From Methylobacterium sp. C25 (GTDB lineage: Bacteria > Pseudomonadota > Alphaproteobacteria > Rhizobiales > Beijerinckiaceae), in assembly GCF_021352225.1 (NCBI RefSeq), contig NZ_JAAUVI010000001.1, positions 592,191 through 656,190 of the forward strand: a stretch of DNA of 64,000 nucleotides. The letters run 5' to 3'. This document shows, in pieces, positions 21,794 to 30,442 of this stretch; position 1 is the first letter of the stretch; the number at the start of each line of letters is the position of its first letter. The translations under genes and the position numbers were made by a program. The notes beneath the pieces were generated by a model. That model saw nothing but the letters and a program-made list of their open reading frames with translations, had not been told where the DNA came from and ran no database searches.

Positions 21794-21825
21794 TGCGCGA
21801 GCACACATCAATTGGCGATGAGCCG

Positions 21826-23070
21826 TCAGGCCTTCACCTCGGCGGCGAGATTGCAAAGCGTCGTTCGGCTCGGGCCATAGCTCGATAGCGGAAGGTTTCC
21901 ATCGGAAACCATTGCCGCTGCGGCCTCGGCGAGCCGTTCGGCAGGCCCTTGGACGGTGCAGCCTCCGCTCATCCAAGAGACCGGCCTGCCCTCGAACTGA
22001 TCGAGGCAGGTCATCGCGAGGCGCGGTTCGACCTGCAGCCGACCTTCCGCGTCGGAGAGATCGGCCCGGATGGCACCGCCGAGAACGTCGAGGTCGAGCC
22101 GGCCGAAGCGAAGCTGCCCCTGCCAGGGGTTGGGCCGATTGGTGGCATCCGCGAAAAGCGGGCTCGGCGGCGCTACCTGCTCGTGGGCGAGCGGGCCGGC
22201 CCCGTGGCGGGTGACGTAGGCGCGGGTGGCGTAGACGGCCTGGAGCCGGCCAAAGCCGAGTTCGCCGGCCACATCGAGCACATTGGCGAGCCCCGTGTTC
22301 GAGCGGGTGACGTGCGGGAAGGCGCCGCGATCCTGGTCGAGCATCAGCCCCTGCGCGCCCTCGAAGATGACGGGCGTATCGGCGGCCACGGCCTCCGATG
22401 GCCGGCCGGCCAGATCGACATGCGCCAGCATGCCGACCGCGAGCGCGACCGCGCGCTCCAGCCCCTCCTCCGACAGGATCAGGTCGCGGTGGCGCAGGTA
22501 CAGGCCGGGATGGCCGAGCCGCGTCAGGCGCGCCGGCACCCATTGGCGGCGGATGCGGTCGAAGCGGTCGCGCAGACGCCCGAGATCCCCGCGCAGCATG
22601 GCGAGATCGGTGGCGAAGGCCGGGTTCAGGTTCCGCTCGATCGTCTCGCCGAAACCGAGCCCGCAGGAGCCGTGACGACCGCCGCCGCGCGCCTCCTCCA
22701 CGAACTGGTTGATCATCATGTCCCAGGGCGTGGTCAGCAGCCCGCGCTCGTCTGCCCGGATGCGGGGCGCGACACCGAGCTGCGCGAGCGCCGCGATCTC
22801 CCCGGCGAGCACGATCGGGTTCGATGCAAAATGCCGGGACAGGAAGGTCGATGCGCCGGCAAAGCTTCCCGACCCGACATGGTGGAAGACGTGGCGGCGC
22901 CCATCCGGCGTGGTCACGGTATGCCCGGCCTGGGCACCGCCATTATGCCGGATCACCACCGTGCCTGCGCCGAGGCGGTCGGCAAGGGCGTCGGTGACGA
23001 CGCCCTTGCCCTCGTCGCCATAGCCCGCCCCGATCACCGCGAAGGCGGGTGCGCGCTCTGCTGTGCTCAT
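21826..23070 (-). CDS. Divergent adenylosuccinate synthetase (PurA) paralogue
   Basis: The 414-residue product has the PurA fold. The GDEGKG loop is at residues 18-23 (canonical GDEGKGK, here GDEGKGV), AGH with the catalytic His50, FEGAQG at about 238, and TRAYVTRHGAGP. Normal PurA condenses IMP and aspartate with GTP. The C-terminal guanine-recognition motif TKxD is here TCLD (354-357), and the Lys after the P-loop is Val, so nucleotide preference or substrate may differ, as in other specialised PurA homologues. The gene follows the VWA-like gene after a 12-base gap with a strong GGGGAGGAG site, so they are co-translated. Housekeeping purA is presumably elsewhere. Confidence 0.86.
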   Translation of the reverse strand: MSTAERAPAFAVIGAGYGDEGKGVVTDALADRLGAGTVVIRHNGGAQAGHTVTTPDGRRHVFHHVGSGSFAGASTFLSRHFASNPIVLAGEIAALAQLGVAPRIRADERGLLTTPWDMMINQFVEEARGGGRHGSCGLGFGETIERNLNPAFATDLAMLRGDLGRLRDRFDRIRRQWVPARLTRLGHPGLYLRHRDLILSEEGLERAVALAVGMLAHVDLAGRPSEAVAADTPVIFEGAQGLMLDQDRGAFPHVTRSNTGLANVLDVAGELGFGRLQAVYATRAYVTRHGAGPLAHEQVAPPSPLFADATNRPNPWQGQLRFGRLDLDVLGGAIRADLSDAEGRLQVEPRLAMTCLDQFEGRPVSWMSGGCTVQGPAERLAEAAAAMVSDGNLPLSSYGPSRTTLCNLAAEVKA

Positions 23071-23082
23071 GCTCTCCTCCCC

Positions 23083-23997
23083 TCAGCGGAACCAGGTGCC
23101 GAAAAAGCCGGGCGATGGCGGTGCCAGGGCCGCCCGAACAGAGGCCGCGGCCGAGGCATTCGTCCAGGATGAGGCCGCATCGTCTGGGTCGACGCCCTCC
23201 GCGACCTGGATCGCCGAGACGACGAGCTCGGCGAGATTGCGGTAATCGTCGAGGATCAGCAGCCTGCGCCCGAGCAGCGGCTGCCAGGTCCGCAACGCCT
23301 TGTGGAAGCCACCATCCGTCGCCGAAAAGCCCTCGCGCAGGATGACGTGGAAGACGTCGTAGCTGCGCTGGGCCAGGCCCAGGCATTCGGCGGCGGTCGC
23401 GTCGCGCTCCAGGCGGATGCCGAGGAACTGCGCTGCTTCCTCGCGGGTGACGTAAGGCAGGATCGGCTCGTCTCCGAAGGAGAACAGGTAGCCGCGCTTG
23501 CCCCGCTTCTCGAAGGAGTCGGTCGCGGTCTTGGTGCCGCAGAACAGCCAGGGCAGCGCATAGCTCTCGCCGCCATTGCCGCCGCCGCCGCCTTCGACGA
23601 AGAGCTGACGCATCTGCTCGGCGAGCCGGATGTCGGCCTCGAACTGCGTCGCCTGCAGCGGGGCGCGATCGCAAGTAGCATCACCCACCGCTATCGCCAT
23701 GATGTGCGGATCGCTCACCGGCTTGCGGGCCAGGATCTCCGAGACCAGTACCCCGAGCTTGTCCTGCATCAGGATGCGCGCGACTTCGCCGAGGCTGCCG
23801 GTGACGTCGCTCGCCAGCACGATCGGCGTCGAGGCCGCGTTATCCGGCCCGTCGCGCGATTCCCTCATGCGGATGCGCGCCGGGTCGTATTCCGGCAGCA
23901 ATCCGCGGCTCGTGAAGATCTCCTCCCGGCTCCGGCCGGCCGTGTTGCGGCCCGCCCAATCCCGCCAATCGGCGGTGCTCCATCGTCCGTGTCCCAT
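23083..23997 (-). CDS. VWA-like protein paired with the PurA paralogue
   Basis: This 304-residue protein has no signal peptide. After a variable N-terminal 55 residues comes a von Willebrand A-like core: a strand ending in the MIDAS-type motif DVTGS (64-68, DxTxS), HIMAIAVGDATCD (99-110), a Gly-rich GEGGxG-like loop (136-143), and LFSFGDEP (171-178). A helical C-terminal half ends in SPGFFGTWFR. The assignment rests on motif order, not overall similarity. The ATG at 23997 is fixed by a perfect AAGGAGGT site. The gene diverges from the NrtR-like regulator; the 38-bp palindrome lies 45 bases upstream of its start. Function is unknown; a nucleotide-linked stress process is a guess. Confidence 0.72.
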   Translation of the reverse strand: MGHGRWSTADWRDWAGRNTAGRSREEIFTSRGLLPEYDPARIRMRESRDGPDNAASTPIVLASDVTGSLGEVARILMQDKLGVLVSEILARKPVSDPHIMAIAVGDATCDRAPLQATQFEADIRLAEQMRQLFVEGGGGGNGGESYALPWLFCGTKTATDSFEKRGKRGYLFSFGDEPILPYVTREEAAQFLGIRLERDATAAECLGLAQRSYDVFHVILREGFSATDGGFHKALRTWQPLLGRRLLILDDYRNLAELVVSAIQVAEGVDPDDAASSWTNASAAASVRAALAPPSPGFFGTWFR

Positions 23998-24041
23998 TGC
24001 GACCTCCTTGCTGTCCGGCCTCATGCCGTACCGCTTGATAC

Positions 24042-24079
24042 GCCACATCTTTGTTATTTGCAAATAACAAAGATGTGGC
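24042..24079. promoter_or_regulatory. Perfect 38-bp palindrome, probable operator of the NrtR-like regulator
   Basis: The half-site gccacatctttgttatttg is followed at once by its exact reverse complement, giving 19 + 19 bases without mismatch. It is centred at 24060/24061, between the divergent VWA-like gene (start 23997) and the Nudix/winged-helix gene (start 24111). Its AT-rich core contrasts with the surrounding GC-rich DNA. The position and symmetry fit an autoregulated, divergently transcribed operator; a hairpin in either transcript is also possible. Confidence 0.85.
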
Positions 24080-24110
24080 AGCTGGCACTCCCGGAGGGAT
24101 GGGGTAAGAC

Positions 24111-24818
24111 GTGCGCATGCCGGACGACTTCCCGCCCGTGATCCTGACGATCGACTGCGTGCTGCTGACCTTGCCGAGCGATGTGCCGGCGGCTGGCCTC
24201 AGCGTGGCGCTGCTGATGCGCGATACCGCGCCCTTCGAGGGCGTGGCGGCCTTGCCCGGCGGCTATGTCCACGCCGACGAGGATGCCGATCTCGAAGCGG
24301 CGGCGCGGCGCGTGCTCGCGGCCAAGCTCGGCATTGGCGGGGCGAGGTTCTTCCTCGAGCAGCTCTGCACGGTATCGGGATCCGCTCGTGACCCACGTGG
24401 CTGGTCGGCCAGCGTCGTCTATTACGCACTCGTCCCGGAGGCGCGGCTGACAGGTGTGGTGGGCCGGCTCGCGCCGGTCGACGCGCTTCCGCAATTGGCC
24501 TTCGATCACGCAGCGATCGTAGCGCGAGCGGTGGAACGCCTGCGCGCCAAGACGAGCTATTCGAACTTGCCGGGTTTCCTGCTGCCCGAGACCTTCACGC
24601 TGCCGGAGTTGCAGGACGTCTACGAGCGCGTGCTCGGCCTCGCCCTCGACCAGAGCGTGTTCCGCAAGCGCATGGACGAGATGAACCTGATCGAGGCGGT
24701 GCCGGACGGCTTTCGGAAGGGCGGCCGGCACCGGCCGGCACAGCTTTATCGGCTGCGCGACGGCTCCGCCTCGCTGCACGACCGGATCGTGGCCCAGCGC
24801 CCGCGCGGCCGCCGCTGA
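24111..24818 (+). CDS. NrtR-type Nudix-related transcriptional regulator
   Basis: The 235-residue product joins an N-terminal Nudix domain (about 1-150) to a C-terminal winged helix (about 160-235; FTLPELQDVYERVLG...FRKRMDEMNLIEAVP...RRPAQLYRL pattern). The Nudix box region LPGGYVHADEDADLEAAA (48-65) keeps its shape, but the catalytic REUXEE glutamates are replaced (RRVLAAK). This is typical of NrtR-family repressors, which bind ADP-ribose or related nucleotides instead of hydrolysing them. NrtR usually controls NAD metabolism genes; here it faces a VWA-like and a PurA-like gene, across the 38-bp palindrome. GTG at 24111 has GGGG six bases upstream; ATG at 24117 is an alternative. Confidence 0.88.
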   Translation: MRMPDDFPPVILTIDCVLLTLPSDVPAAGLSVALLMRDTAPFEGVAALPGGYVHADEDADLEAAARRVLAAKLGIGGARFFLEQLCTVSGSARDPRGWSASVVYYALVPEARLTGVVGRLAPVDALPQLAFDHAAIVARAVERLRAKTSYSNLPGFLLPETFTLPELQDVYERVLGLALDQSVFRKRMDEMNLIEAVPDGFRKGGRHRPAQLYRLRDGSASLHDRIVAQRPRGRR

Positions 24819-24844
24819 AAGGCCTGCACGAGGGCAATCTGACG

Positions 24845-24874
24845 TTTACGCATTCCTAGGAGTGAGAATGTAAA
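24845..24874. repeat. Imperfect AT-rich inverted repeat upstream of the PilZ gene
   Basis: TTTACgCATTC and GAATGTAAA flank ten bases between the regulator gene (stop 24818) and the PilZ gene (start 24908). It could end the regulator transcript or bind a regulator of the PilZ gene. The T run is missing, so I favour a binding site, weakly. Confidence 0.35.
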
Positions 24875-24907
24875 TTCCAAAAAGGATGCCTCGATCTTCG
24901 GGCGGAA

Positions 24908-25258
24908 ATGATCACACGGGCCGAAGAGCGTCGGGAGACCAACTGGATCGCGATGATCCGGCTCGCCGATGGGACGGAGATCCCCTGCACGGTCAAGGAC
25001 GTATCGAAATCCGGTGCGCGGCTCGGCGTGCCGAGCAAGATAGAGCTTCCCGATCACTTCAAGTTCAAGGTGCTCGGCCGCGATTTCGTCTGCGCGGTAA
25101 AGGTGGCGTGGCGCCGTGGCGAGTATGTCGGCGTGACCATCGAGCAGGTCGGCAAGCTCAAGCAGCCGGCTGCGAAGGAGACGCCGGAACCGACCGCAGC
25201 GCCGCCCGAAGCGTCCAATACGATCCAGGCCCGCCGCAGCCGGTTCGCGGAACGCTGA
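24908..25258 (+). CDS. PilZ-domain protein
   Basis: The 116-residue product is a stand-alone PilZ domain, a cyclic di-GMP receptor module that controls motility, exopolysaccharide or gene expression. The binding motifs are visible: RxxxR as RAEER (residues 4-8) and DxSxxG as DVSKSG (31-36), followed by the beta-barrel strands LPDHFKFKVLGRDFVCAVKVAW and YVGVTIEQ. A short Ala/Pro-rich C-terminal tail has no recognisable partner domain. The ATG at 24908 has GGCGGA nearby. The target is unknown. Genes on both sides look unrelated. Confidence 0.9.
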   Translation: MITRAEERRETNWIAMIRLADGTEIPCTVKDVSKSGARLGVPSKIELPDHFKFKVLGRDFVCAVKVAWRRGEYVGVTIEQVGKLKQPAAKETPEPTAAPPEASNTIQARRSRFAER

Positions 25259-25303
25259 GCCCTCGCGCGGCCTCGGATCGCTGCCCCAAGAAAGCTGCCG
25301 ATA

Positions 25304-25999
25304 TCACGCCATCTCTGCGACGATCGCTTGCGCCACCGCGCGCGGATCTGCCGCTCCGGTGATTGGACGGCCGACCACGACATGGTCGATGCCCGCCGCC
25401 CGCGCCTCGCCCGGCGTCATCACCCGCTTCTGATCGCCGAGATCCGCACCGGCCGGGCGAATTCCCGGCGTGACGATGAGCCGGTCGGGACCGATCTCGC
25501 GCCGCACCGAGATGGCCTCGACCGCGCTGCAGACGATGCCGTCGATCCCGGCTTCCGCGGCCTGCCGGGCGCGCAGCGCGACGAGTTCGGGCACAGGCAA
25601 GGCGTAGCCGGCCTCGCGCGCATCGTTCTCGTCGTAGGAGGTGAGCACGGTTACGGCCAGGATCTTGAGACCGCTGCCGGCGGCGCCCCGCACCGCGGCG
25701 CGCATCGTCTGCGGATAGGCGTGTACGGTCAGGAAGGTCGCGCCGTGACCGGCGAGCGAGCGCACCCCCTCCTCCACGGTATTGCCGATGTCGTGAAGCT
25801 TGAGATCGAGGAAGGTCTTGAGCCCGCGCCGGGCGAGCCGCGCCGCGAAGTCGAGACCGCCAGCGTAACCGAGCCGGTAGCCGATCTTGTAGAAGGTCGC
25901 AGCATCACCGATGCGTTCGACCAACGCCTCGGCCGCCGCCACGTCGGCGAGGTCGAGGGCAACGATCAGGCGGTCGCGGGGATCTTGTAGCTCGGGCAT
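25304..25999 (-). CDS. pyrF: Orotidine 5'-phosphate decarboxylase
   Basis: PyrF converts OMP to UMP in the last step of de novo pyrimidine synthesis. The 231-residue product is a type I OMP decarboxylase: LIVALDLAD near the start, the catalytic DxKxHD motif in [13 protein letters not shown] (about 64-76), [21 protein letters not shown], and the phosphate-binding [10 protein letters not shown] near the end. Length and motifs are fully canonical. It is the last gene of a minus-strand series that includes the UDG-like and flavoprotein genes, with 31 bases between it and the UDG-like stop. Confidence 0.97.
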   Translation of the reverse strand: MPELQDPRDRLIVALDLADVAAAEALVERIGDAATFYKIGYRLGYAGGLDFAARLARRGLKTFLDLKLHDIGNTVEEGVRSLAGHGATFLTVHAYPQTMRAAVRGAAGSGLKILAVTVLTSYDENDAREAGYALPVPELVALRARQAAEAGIDGIVCSAVEAISVRREIGPDRLIVTPGIRPAGADLGDQKRVMTPGEARAAGIDHVVVGRPITGAADPRAVAQAIVAEMA

Positions 26000-26030
26000 C
26001 GGCGGTCCCGGTTGAAGGTTGGCGGCACCA

Positions 26031-26756
26031 TCACGGGTCGGCTGGAGCTGTCAATGCCGCGGGCGGCGCCCCCATCACCCGCGCGACCTCGGCCTTGAGC
26101 ACCGGCAAGAGCTCGGTCTCGAACCAGGGCTGCGCCTTCAGCCAACCGTTGTTGCGCCAGGAGGGATGAGGCAGCGGCAGGATGCGCGGCCGGCGCGGTT
26201 CGGCGAGGATCTCGCGCCAGCGCCGCACGGTCCCGGTCAGGCCGCCCTCGAGACGCCCGAGATGCCAACCCTGCGCATATTGGCCGATCAACAGAATCAA
26301 CTCCAGGTTCGGCAGGCCTGCGAACAGTTCCTCGCGCCAGCGTTCCGCGCATTCCCGCCGCGGCGGCCGGTCGCCGCCCTTGGCGTCGAGCCCCGGGAAG
26401 CACGAGCCCATCGGCACGATCGCGAGGCGGGTGGCATCGTAAAACTCCGTCTCGTCGAGCCCGAGCCAATCGCGCAGGCGCACGCCGGAGGGGTCCTTGA
26501 ACGGCACGCCGGAACGATGCGCGCGGTTGCCCGGCGCCTGGCTCGCGATGCACAGCCGCGCCGTGCCCGACCCTTGAATGATCGGCCGCGGCTCCTGCGG
26601 CAGGGGCGCCCCGTAAAGCGGGTCGTCGCGACAGATCCGGCAGGCGCGCAGGCGTGCGGCTGTCCTCTCGAAAGGCACGGGGGCGGGCATCACCGGGACA
26701 TGGGTTGTCCGGCGCCCCAAGACGATGGGCGCTTCGCCGGTGCGGCAACCGATCAC
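26031..26756 (-). CDS. Uracil-DNA glycosylase-like protein
   Basis: The 241-residue product belongs to the UDG-like superfamily, in a subgroup annotated as uracil-DNA glycosylase family proteins. It shows a cysteine-containing N-terminus ([16 protein letters not shown]), the active-site-like block [37 protein letters not shown] and the C-terminal HPS motif in [14 protein letters not shown]. Two N-terminal cysteines (ACRIC) recall the iron-sulfur forms, but a full four-Cys set is not evident. GTG at 26756 overlaps the stop of the upstream dehydrogenase (GTGA); an ATG at 26690 is an alternative. It probably excises damaged bases; the substrate is not proven. Confidence 0.88.
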   Translation of the reverse strand: MIGCRTGEAPIVLGRRTTHVPVMPAPVPFERTAARLRACRICRDDPLYGAPLPQEPRPIIQGSGTARLCIASQAPGNRAHRSGVPFKDPSGVRLRDWLGLDETEFYDATRLAIVPMGSCFPGLDAKGGDRPPRRECAERWREELFAGLPNLELILLIGQYAQGWHLGRLEGGLTGTVRRWREILAEPRRPRILPLPHPSWRNNGWLKAQPWFETELLPVLKAEVARVMGAPPAALTAPADP

Positions 26757-27991
26757 GTGGCCTGTGGCGCGGCCGGGCGGCTCTGGACGATCGGTGCGGC
26801 GGCCGCGAGGATCGCGTCGCGACCGCCGGGCGGATAGATGCGCTGGCGGTTGATCACCGTCTTGACCCGCTTGGCCTCCTCACCGGAGGCGACGAGGACA
26901 TCGCGCTGCCATCCGCTGGTATAGGCCGCGCCCCAGGGGCCGAGATCGAGCACGGTAACGTAGTCGGGCGCGGAAAAGGCGATGCGCTCGGCGGGAATGC
27001 CGAGGAGATCGCAGGCCGCGTTGTGCCCCGCGAGGCGGCCCATCGGCCGGGCGTGCTGACAGGACATCACCGTCGCGTGCCCCGCCTCGTCTGCAACCGC
27101 GCGAGCGATGTCGCCTGCCGCGTAGATGCCGGGCACACCCTCCACCGCGAGGTAGGCATCGACCCCGAGGCGGCCGAGGGCATCGCGGGGCGCGGCGATC
27201 TGCTCGGCCAGCGGGCTCGCGCGCAGGCCGGTCGCACAGATGACCGTGCCGACCGCGATGGCCTCGCCGTTCCCCAAGGTGATCCCCTGGTCATCGACCG
27301 AGGCGATCGCCGTGAGGGTCCGGACCTCGACGCCGGCCTGCGCCAGAGCCGCGAGGATGGCCGGGCGGCCAGCGCCCATATCGGCGCCGATCTCCGGGCC
27401 ACGCTCGATCAGAATCACACGGACCGGCTCATCCGAACCGGCCGTCGTCTTCAGAGCGGCGAGGCGCGCCGGCAATTCGCAGGCGATCTCGATCCCGACG
27501 AGGCCCGCGCCGAGCACGGCTGCGGTCCAGCGGCCCGGGCGCTGTGGGCCTTTCGACAGGGAGCGCAGATGCGTGTCGAGCCGGGCCGCGCCGGCATGGG
27601 TATCGACGTCGAAGGCGTGATCCGCCAAGCCGGGGATCGGCGGCGGAGCCACGGCGCTCCCCGCGGCGAGGACCAGCCGATCATAGGTCAGTTCCTCCCC
27701 GGAGCCGTCTGCGGCGCGCAAAGTGAGCGAGCGCCCAGCCACATCGATCCGCTCCACCCGCGCCTCGCACCGCCGGACACCGATCGGTACGAGCACGTCG
27801 TCGAGCGGCACGCGGATGCCGTCGAGATCGCTTTCGTAGCAGCGCACGCGGATGGTGTGGAACGGATCGGGGGCGACGAGTTGGATGTCGAGCCCACCCT
27901 CGGCGCCGTGAAGGTCGCGCAGGCGTGACGCCGCGGCCGCGGCCCACAATCCGGCGAAGCCGCCGCCGACCACCACGATGCGCTTCGTCAT
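26753..27991 (-). CDS. FAD-dependent dehydrogenase, type II NADH dehydrogenase-like
   Basis: The 412-residue flavoprotein begins with the FAD Rossmann motif GGGFAGLWAA (about 8-17), has a second nucleotide-binding motif (AVLGAGLVGIEIACELPARL, near 170) and the C-terminal FAD site YAAGDIAR near 290. It matches the NDH-2/ferredoxin-reductase-like family, which oxidise NADH at the membrane face or reduce quinones. No strong membrane-anchor helix is visible at the C-terminus. GGAGGA lies seven to twelve bases before the ATG at 27991. It overlaps the UDG-like gene by four bases, so the two are co-translated. Confidence 0.88.
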   Translation of the reverse strand: MTKRIVVVGGGFAGLWAAAAASRLRDLHGAEGGLDIQLVAPDPFHTIRVRCYESDLDGIRVPLDDVLVPIGVRRCEARVERIDVAGRSLTLRAADGSGEELTYDRLVLAAGSAVAPPPIPGLADHAFDVDTHAGAARLDTHLRSLSKGPQRPGRWTAAVLGAGLVGIEIACELPARLAALKTTAGSDEPVRVILIERGPEIGADMGAGRPAILAALAQAGVEVRTLTAIASVDDQGITLGNGEAIAVGTVICATGLRASPLAEQIAAPRDALGRLGVDAYLAVEGVPGIYAAGDIARAVADEAGHATVMSCQHARPMGRLAGHNAACDLLGIPAERIAFSAPDYVTVLDLGPWGAAYTSGWQRDVLVASGEEAKRVKTVINRQRIYPPGGRDAILAAAAPIVQSRPAAPQAT

Positions 27992-28085
27992 CCGGGTATC
28001 CTCCACCGACTCGTCGGCAGCGGCAGAGTATCGGCTGAATGGGGCCGGCCGTCATTGTGGGCCGGCGGCACGTCATCGGCGCATG

Positions 28086-28116
28086 AAAAAGCGGCGTGGC
28101 CGGGAAGCCACGCCGC
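28086..28116 (-). terminator. Rho-independent terminator after the molybdenum hydroxylase genes
   Basis: On the minus strand GCGGCGTGGC and GCCACGCCGC pair perfectly around a six-base loop and are followed by TTTTT. It lies about 85 bases beyond the stop of the large subunit gene at 28200. Confidence 0.88.
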
Positions 28117-28199
28117 AGGGGACTTGGGGGGTCTAAACCTTCAAGAGGGCTGCACCATCGCGCAATCCCGCCGCCGCCGATGTGTGCAACCGCACGCGT

Positions 28200-30395
28200 T
28201 CACGCGCCCTTCAACCCCGTCAGATCGAGCGGCAGCGAGCGCAGGCGCTGCCCGGTCGCGGAGAACACCGCGTTCGAGATCGCGGGTGCGAGCACTGGTA
28301 CGCCGGGCTCGCCGATTCCGGTGGGCGCCTCTGACGAGGGCATGATGTGCACCTCGACCTGCGGCATTTCCGGCATCCGGGTCGGCTGGTAGCTGTCGAA
28401 ATTCGTCTCCTGAACCACACCGTCCTTCAGCGTGATGCGGTTGCGCAGAACCGCGGAGAGCGCGAAGCCGACCGCCCCCTCGACCTGAGCCCGGATGACG
28501 TCCGGGTTCACCGGCACGCCGACATCGACGGCGGCGACGATGCGGTTGACCTTCACCGACGAGTCGCCGGCCGTCACATCGGCGACCATGGCGACGTAGG
28601 AGCCGAAGCTCTCGTGCACGGCGACGCCGTAGCCGCGACCCTTCTCCGTCGGCTTCTGGTCCCAGCCGGCCTCCTTCGCGGCGAGCTTGAGCACCGCCGA
28701 GAGCCGGGGTGCGCGCCCGAGCAGGCCGAGGCGGTAGGCGACGGGGTCGGCGCCGGCAGCATGCGCCAATTCGTCGATGAACACCTCCATCGCATGCGCG
28801 GTGTGGGTGTGGCCGACCGAGCGCCACCACAGCACCGGCACGCCCTCTCGACCGTTATGCACGTCGAAGCGATAGGCCGGGATCTGGTAGGGCGTGTCTG
28901 AGGCGCCCTCGACGGTGGTGGCGTCGATGCCGTTCTTCACGATCATCGCCTCGAAGGGCGAGCCGATCATGATCGACTTGCCGACGATGGTGTGGCGCCA
29001 GCCGGTCACGGCGCCCTTGGCGTCGAGGCCAGCCTTGATCGTGTGGTAGACCGTCGGCCGGTAATAGCCGCCGGCCATGTCGTCCTCGCGCGTCCAGACG
29101 AGATGGACCGGCGCCTTGCCGTCCCAGGCGGCGACGATGCTCGCGGCCTCGGCGAAATAGTCGGCGCCGGGCGTCGCACGGCGGCCGAAGGAGCCGCCGG
29201 CCCATTGCGTGTGCAGGCGGACCTTGTTCGGCGTGACACCCAGGGTCGCCGCCACCACCGCCTGCTCCACTGTCTGAAGCTGGCAGCCGGCATAGACGTC
29301 GAAGGTGCCGTCCGACGCGCGCTCGATCGTGCAGTTCAGCGGCTCCATCGCGGCATGCGCCAGATAGGGGAAGCTGAACTCGGCCTCCAGAACCTTGACC
29401 GAGCCCTTGATCGCCGCATCGGCATCGCCGGCCTGGGAGGCGACGAGACCGGGACGTTTGGCGGTCTCGCGGTACTCGGCGAAGATCTTGTCCGACGAAC
29501 GCGACTCGGCGGCGCTGTCATCCCACTCGACCTTCAAGGCCTCCCGGGCCTTCTTCGCGGTCCAGGTGTCGCGCGCGATCACGGCGACGCCGGAGGGGAT
29601 CTTGACCACCGCGACCACGCCCGGCACGGCCTTCGCCGCAGCATCGTCGACCCGTTTCACCGTGGCGCCGAAGCGCGGAGGATGAGCGACGAGCGCGGTC
29701 ACCTGACCGGGACGGCGGATGTCGAGGGAGTAGATCGCGCTGCCATCGGTCTTGGCGACCGAGTCCAGGCGATGGCCCTTCTTGCCGATCAGCGTCCAGG
29801 CGCTCGGATCCTTCAGGCGCGGCTCCTGCGGTACCGGCAGGCTGGCGGCGGCCTCCGCGAGTTGGCCGAACCGGGCCTCGTGGTTCGAGGCGGCGTGGCG
29901 CACCACGCCCTTCGCCACCGTGATCTCCCCGGCCGGCACCTTCCACTGGGACGCGGCGGCGGTGACCAGCATCTCGCGGGCCGCGGCGCCGGCCTTGCGC
30001 AGCTGGAACCAGGAATTGGCGATGGCGGTCGAGCCGCCGGTGCCCTGAACGGGGCCCATCAGCAGGTTGTTGTAGAGCGCGGCATCGGCGGGCGCGAAGG
30101 CCGTGCGCACCTGCGCCCAATCCGCGTCGAGCTCGTCGGCGAGGATGGTGGCGAGGCCGGTCGTGTTGCCCTGGCCCATGTCGAGATGCTTGATCATCAC
30201 CGTGACGGTGTCGTCGGCGGCGATGCGCACGAAGGCATTGGGCTGGGCCGGGACCTTCGACAGGTCCGGGCCGGCCGCCGCATGGGCCGGGTTCTTCAGA
30301 TCGAGCCGGAAGCCGATAAGGATGGCGCCGGCGGCGCCTCCGGCGAGAAAGGCGCGGCGGGACGGCGTGGCTTTGGGCCGGGCAATCTTGAGCAT
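28200..30395 (-). CDS. Molybdenum hydroxylase large subunit (isoquinoline 1-oxidoreductase beta type)
   Basis: The 731-residue product binds the molybdopterin cytosine dinucleotide cofactor and hydroxylates an N-heterocycle or aldehyde. It has an N-terminal twin-arginine signal (PSRRAFLAGGAAGA, about 11-25), so it is exported folded. The Mo-cofactor blocks are visible: LDMGQGNTTGLATILADEL, GGSFGRRATPGADYFAEA, and the C-terminal GIGEPGVPVLAPAISNAVF with the conserved Glu. It follows the 2Fe-2S subunit gene at 47 bases. No cytochrome or maturation gene is adjacent, so the electron acceptor is unknown. GGAG precedes the ATG at 30395. The substrate cannot be told from sequence. Confidence 0.93.
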   Translation of the reverse strand: MLKIARPKATPSRRAFLAGGAAGAILIGFRLDLKNPAHAAAGPDLSKVPAQPNAFVRIAADDTVTVMIKHLDMGQGNTTGLATILADELDADWAQVRTAFAPADAALYNNLLMGPVQGTGGSTAIANSWFQLRKAGAAAREMLVTAAASQWKVPAGEITVAKGVVRHAASNHEARFGQLAEAAASLPVPQEPRLKDPSAWTLIGKKGHRLDSVAKTDGSAIYSLDIRRPGQVTALVAHPPRFGATVKRVDDAAAKAVPGVVAVVKIPSGVAVIARDTWTAKKAREALKVEWDDSAAESRSSDKIFAEYRETAKRPGLVASQAGDADAAIKGSVKVLEAEFSFPYLAHAAMEPLNCTIERASDGTFDVYAGCQLQTVEQAVVAATLGVTPNKVRLHTQWAGGSFGRRATPGADYFAEAASIVAAWDGKAPVHLVWTREDDMAGGYYRPTVYHTIKAGLDAKGAVTGWRHTIVGKSIMIGSPFEAMIVKNGIDATTVEGASDTPYQIPAYRFDVHNGREGVPVLWWRSVGHTHTAHAMEVFIDELAHAAGADPVAYRLGLLGRAPRLSAVLKLAAKEAGWDQKPTEKGRGYGVAVHESFGSYVAMVADVTAGDSSVKVNRIVAAVDVGVPVNPDVIRAQVEGAVGFALSAVLRNRITLKDGVVQETNFDSYQPTRMPEMPQVEVHIMPSSEAPTGIGEPGVPVLAPAISNAVFSATGQRLRSLPLDLTGLKGA

Positions 30396-30442
30396 GGCAG
30401 GCTCCGCTTCGGCAAAGAATGTCGGGAAGGCAGTGAGAACGA

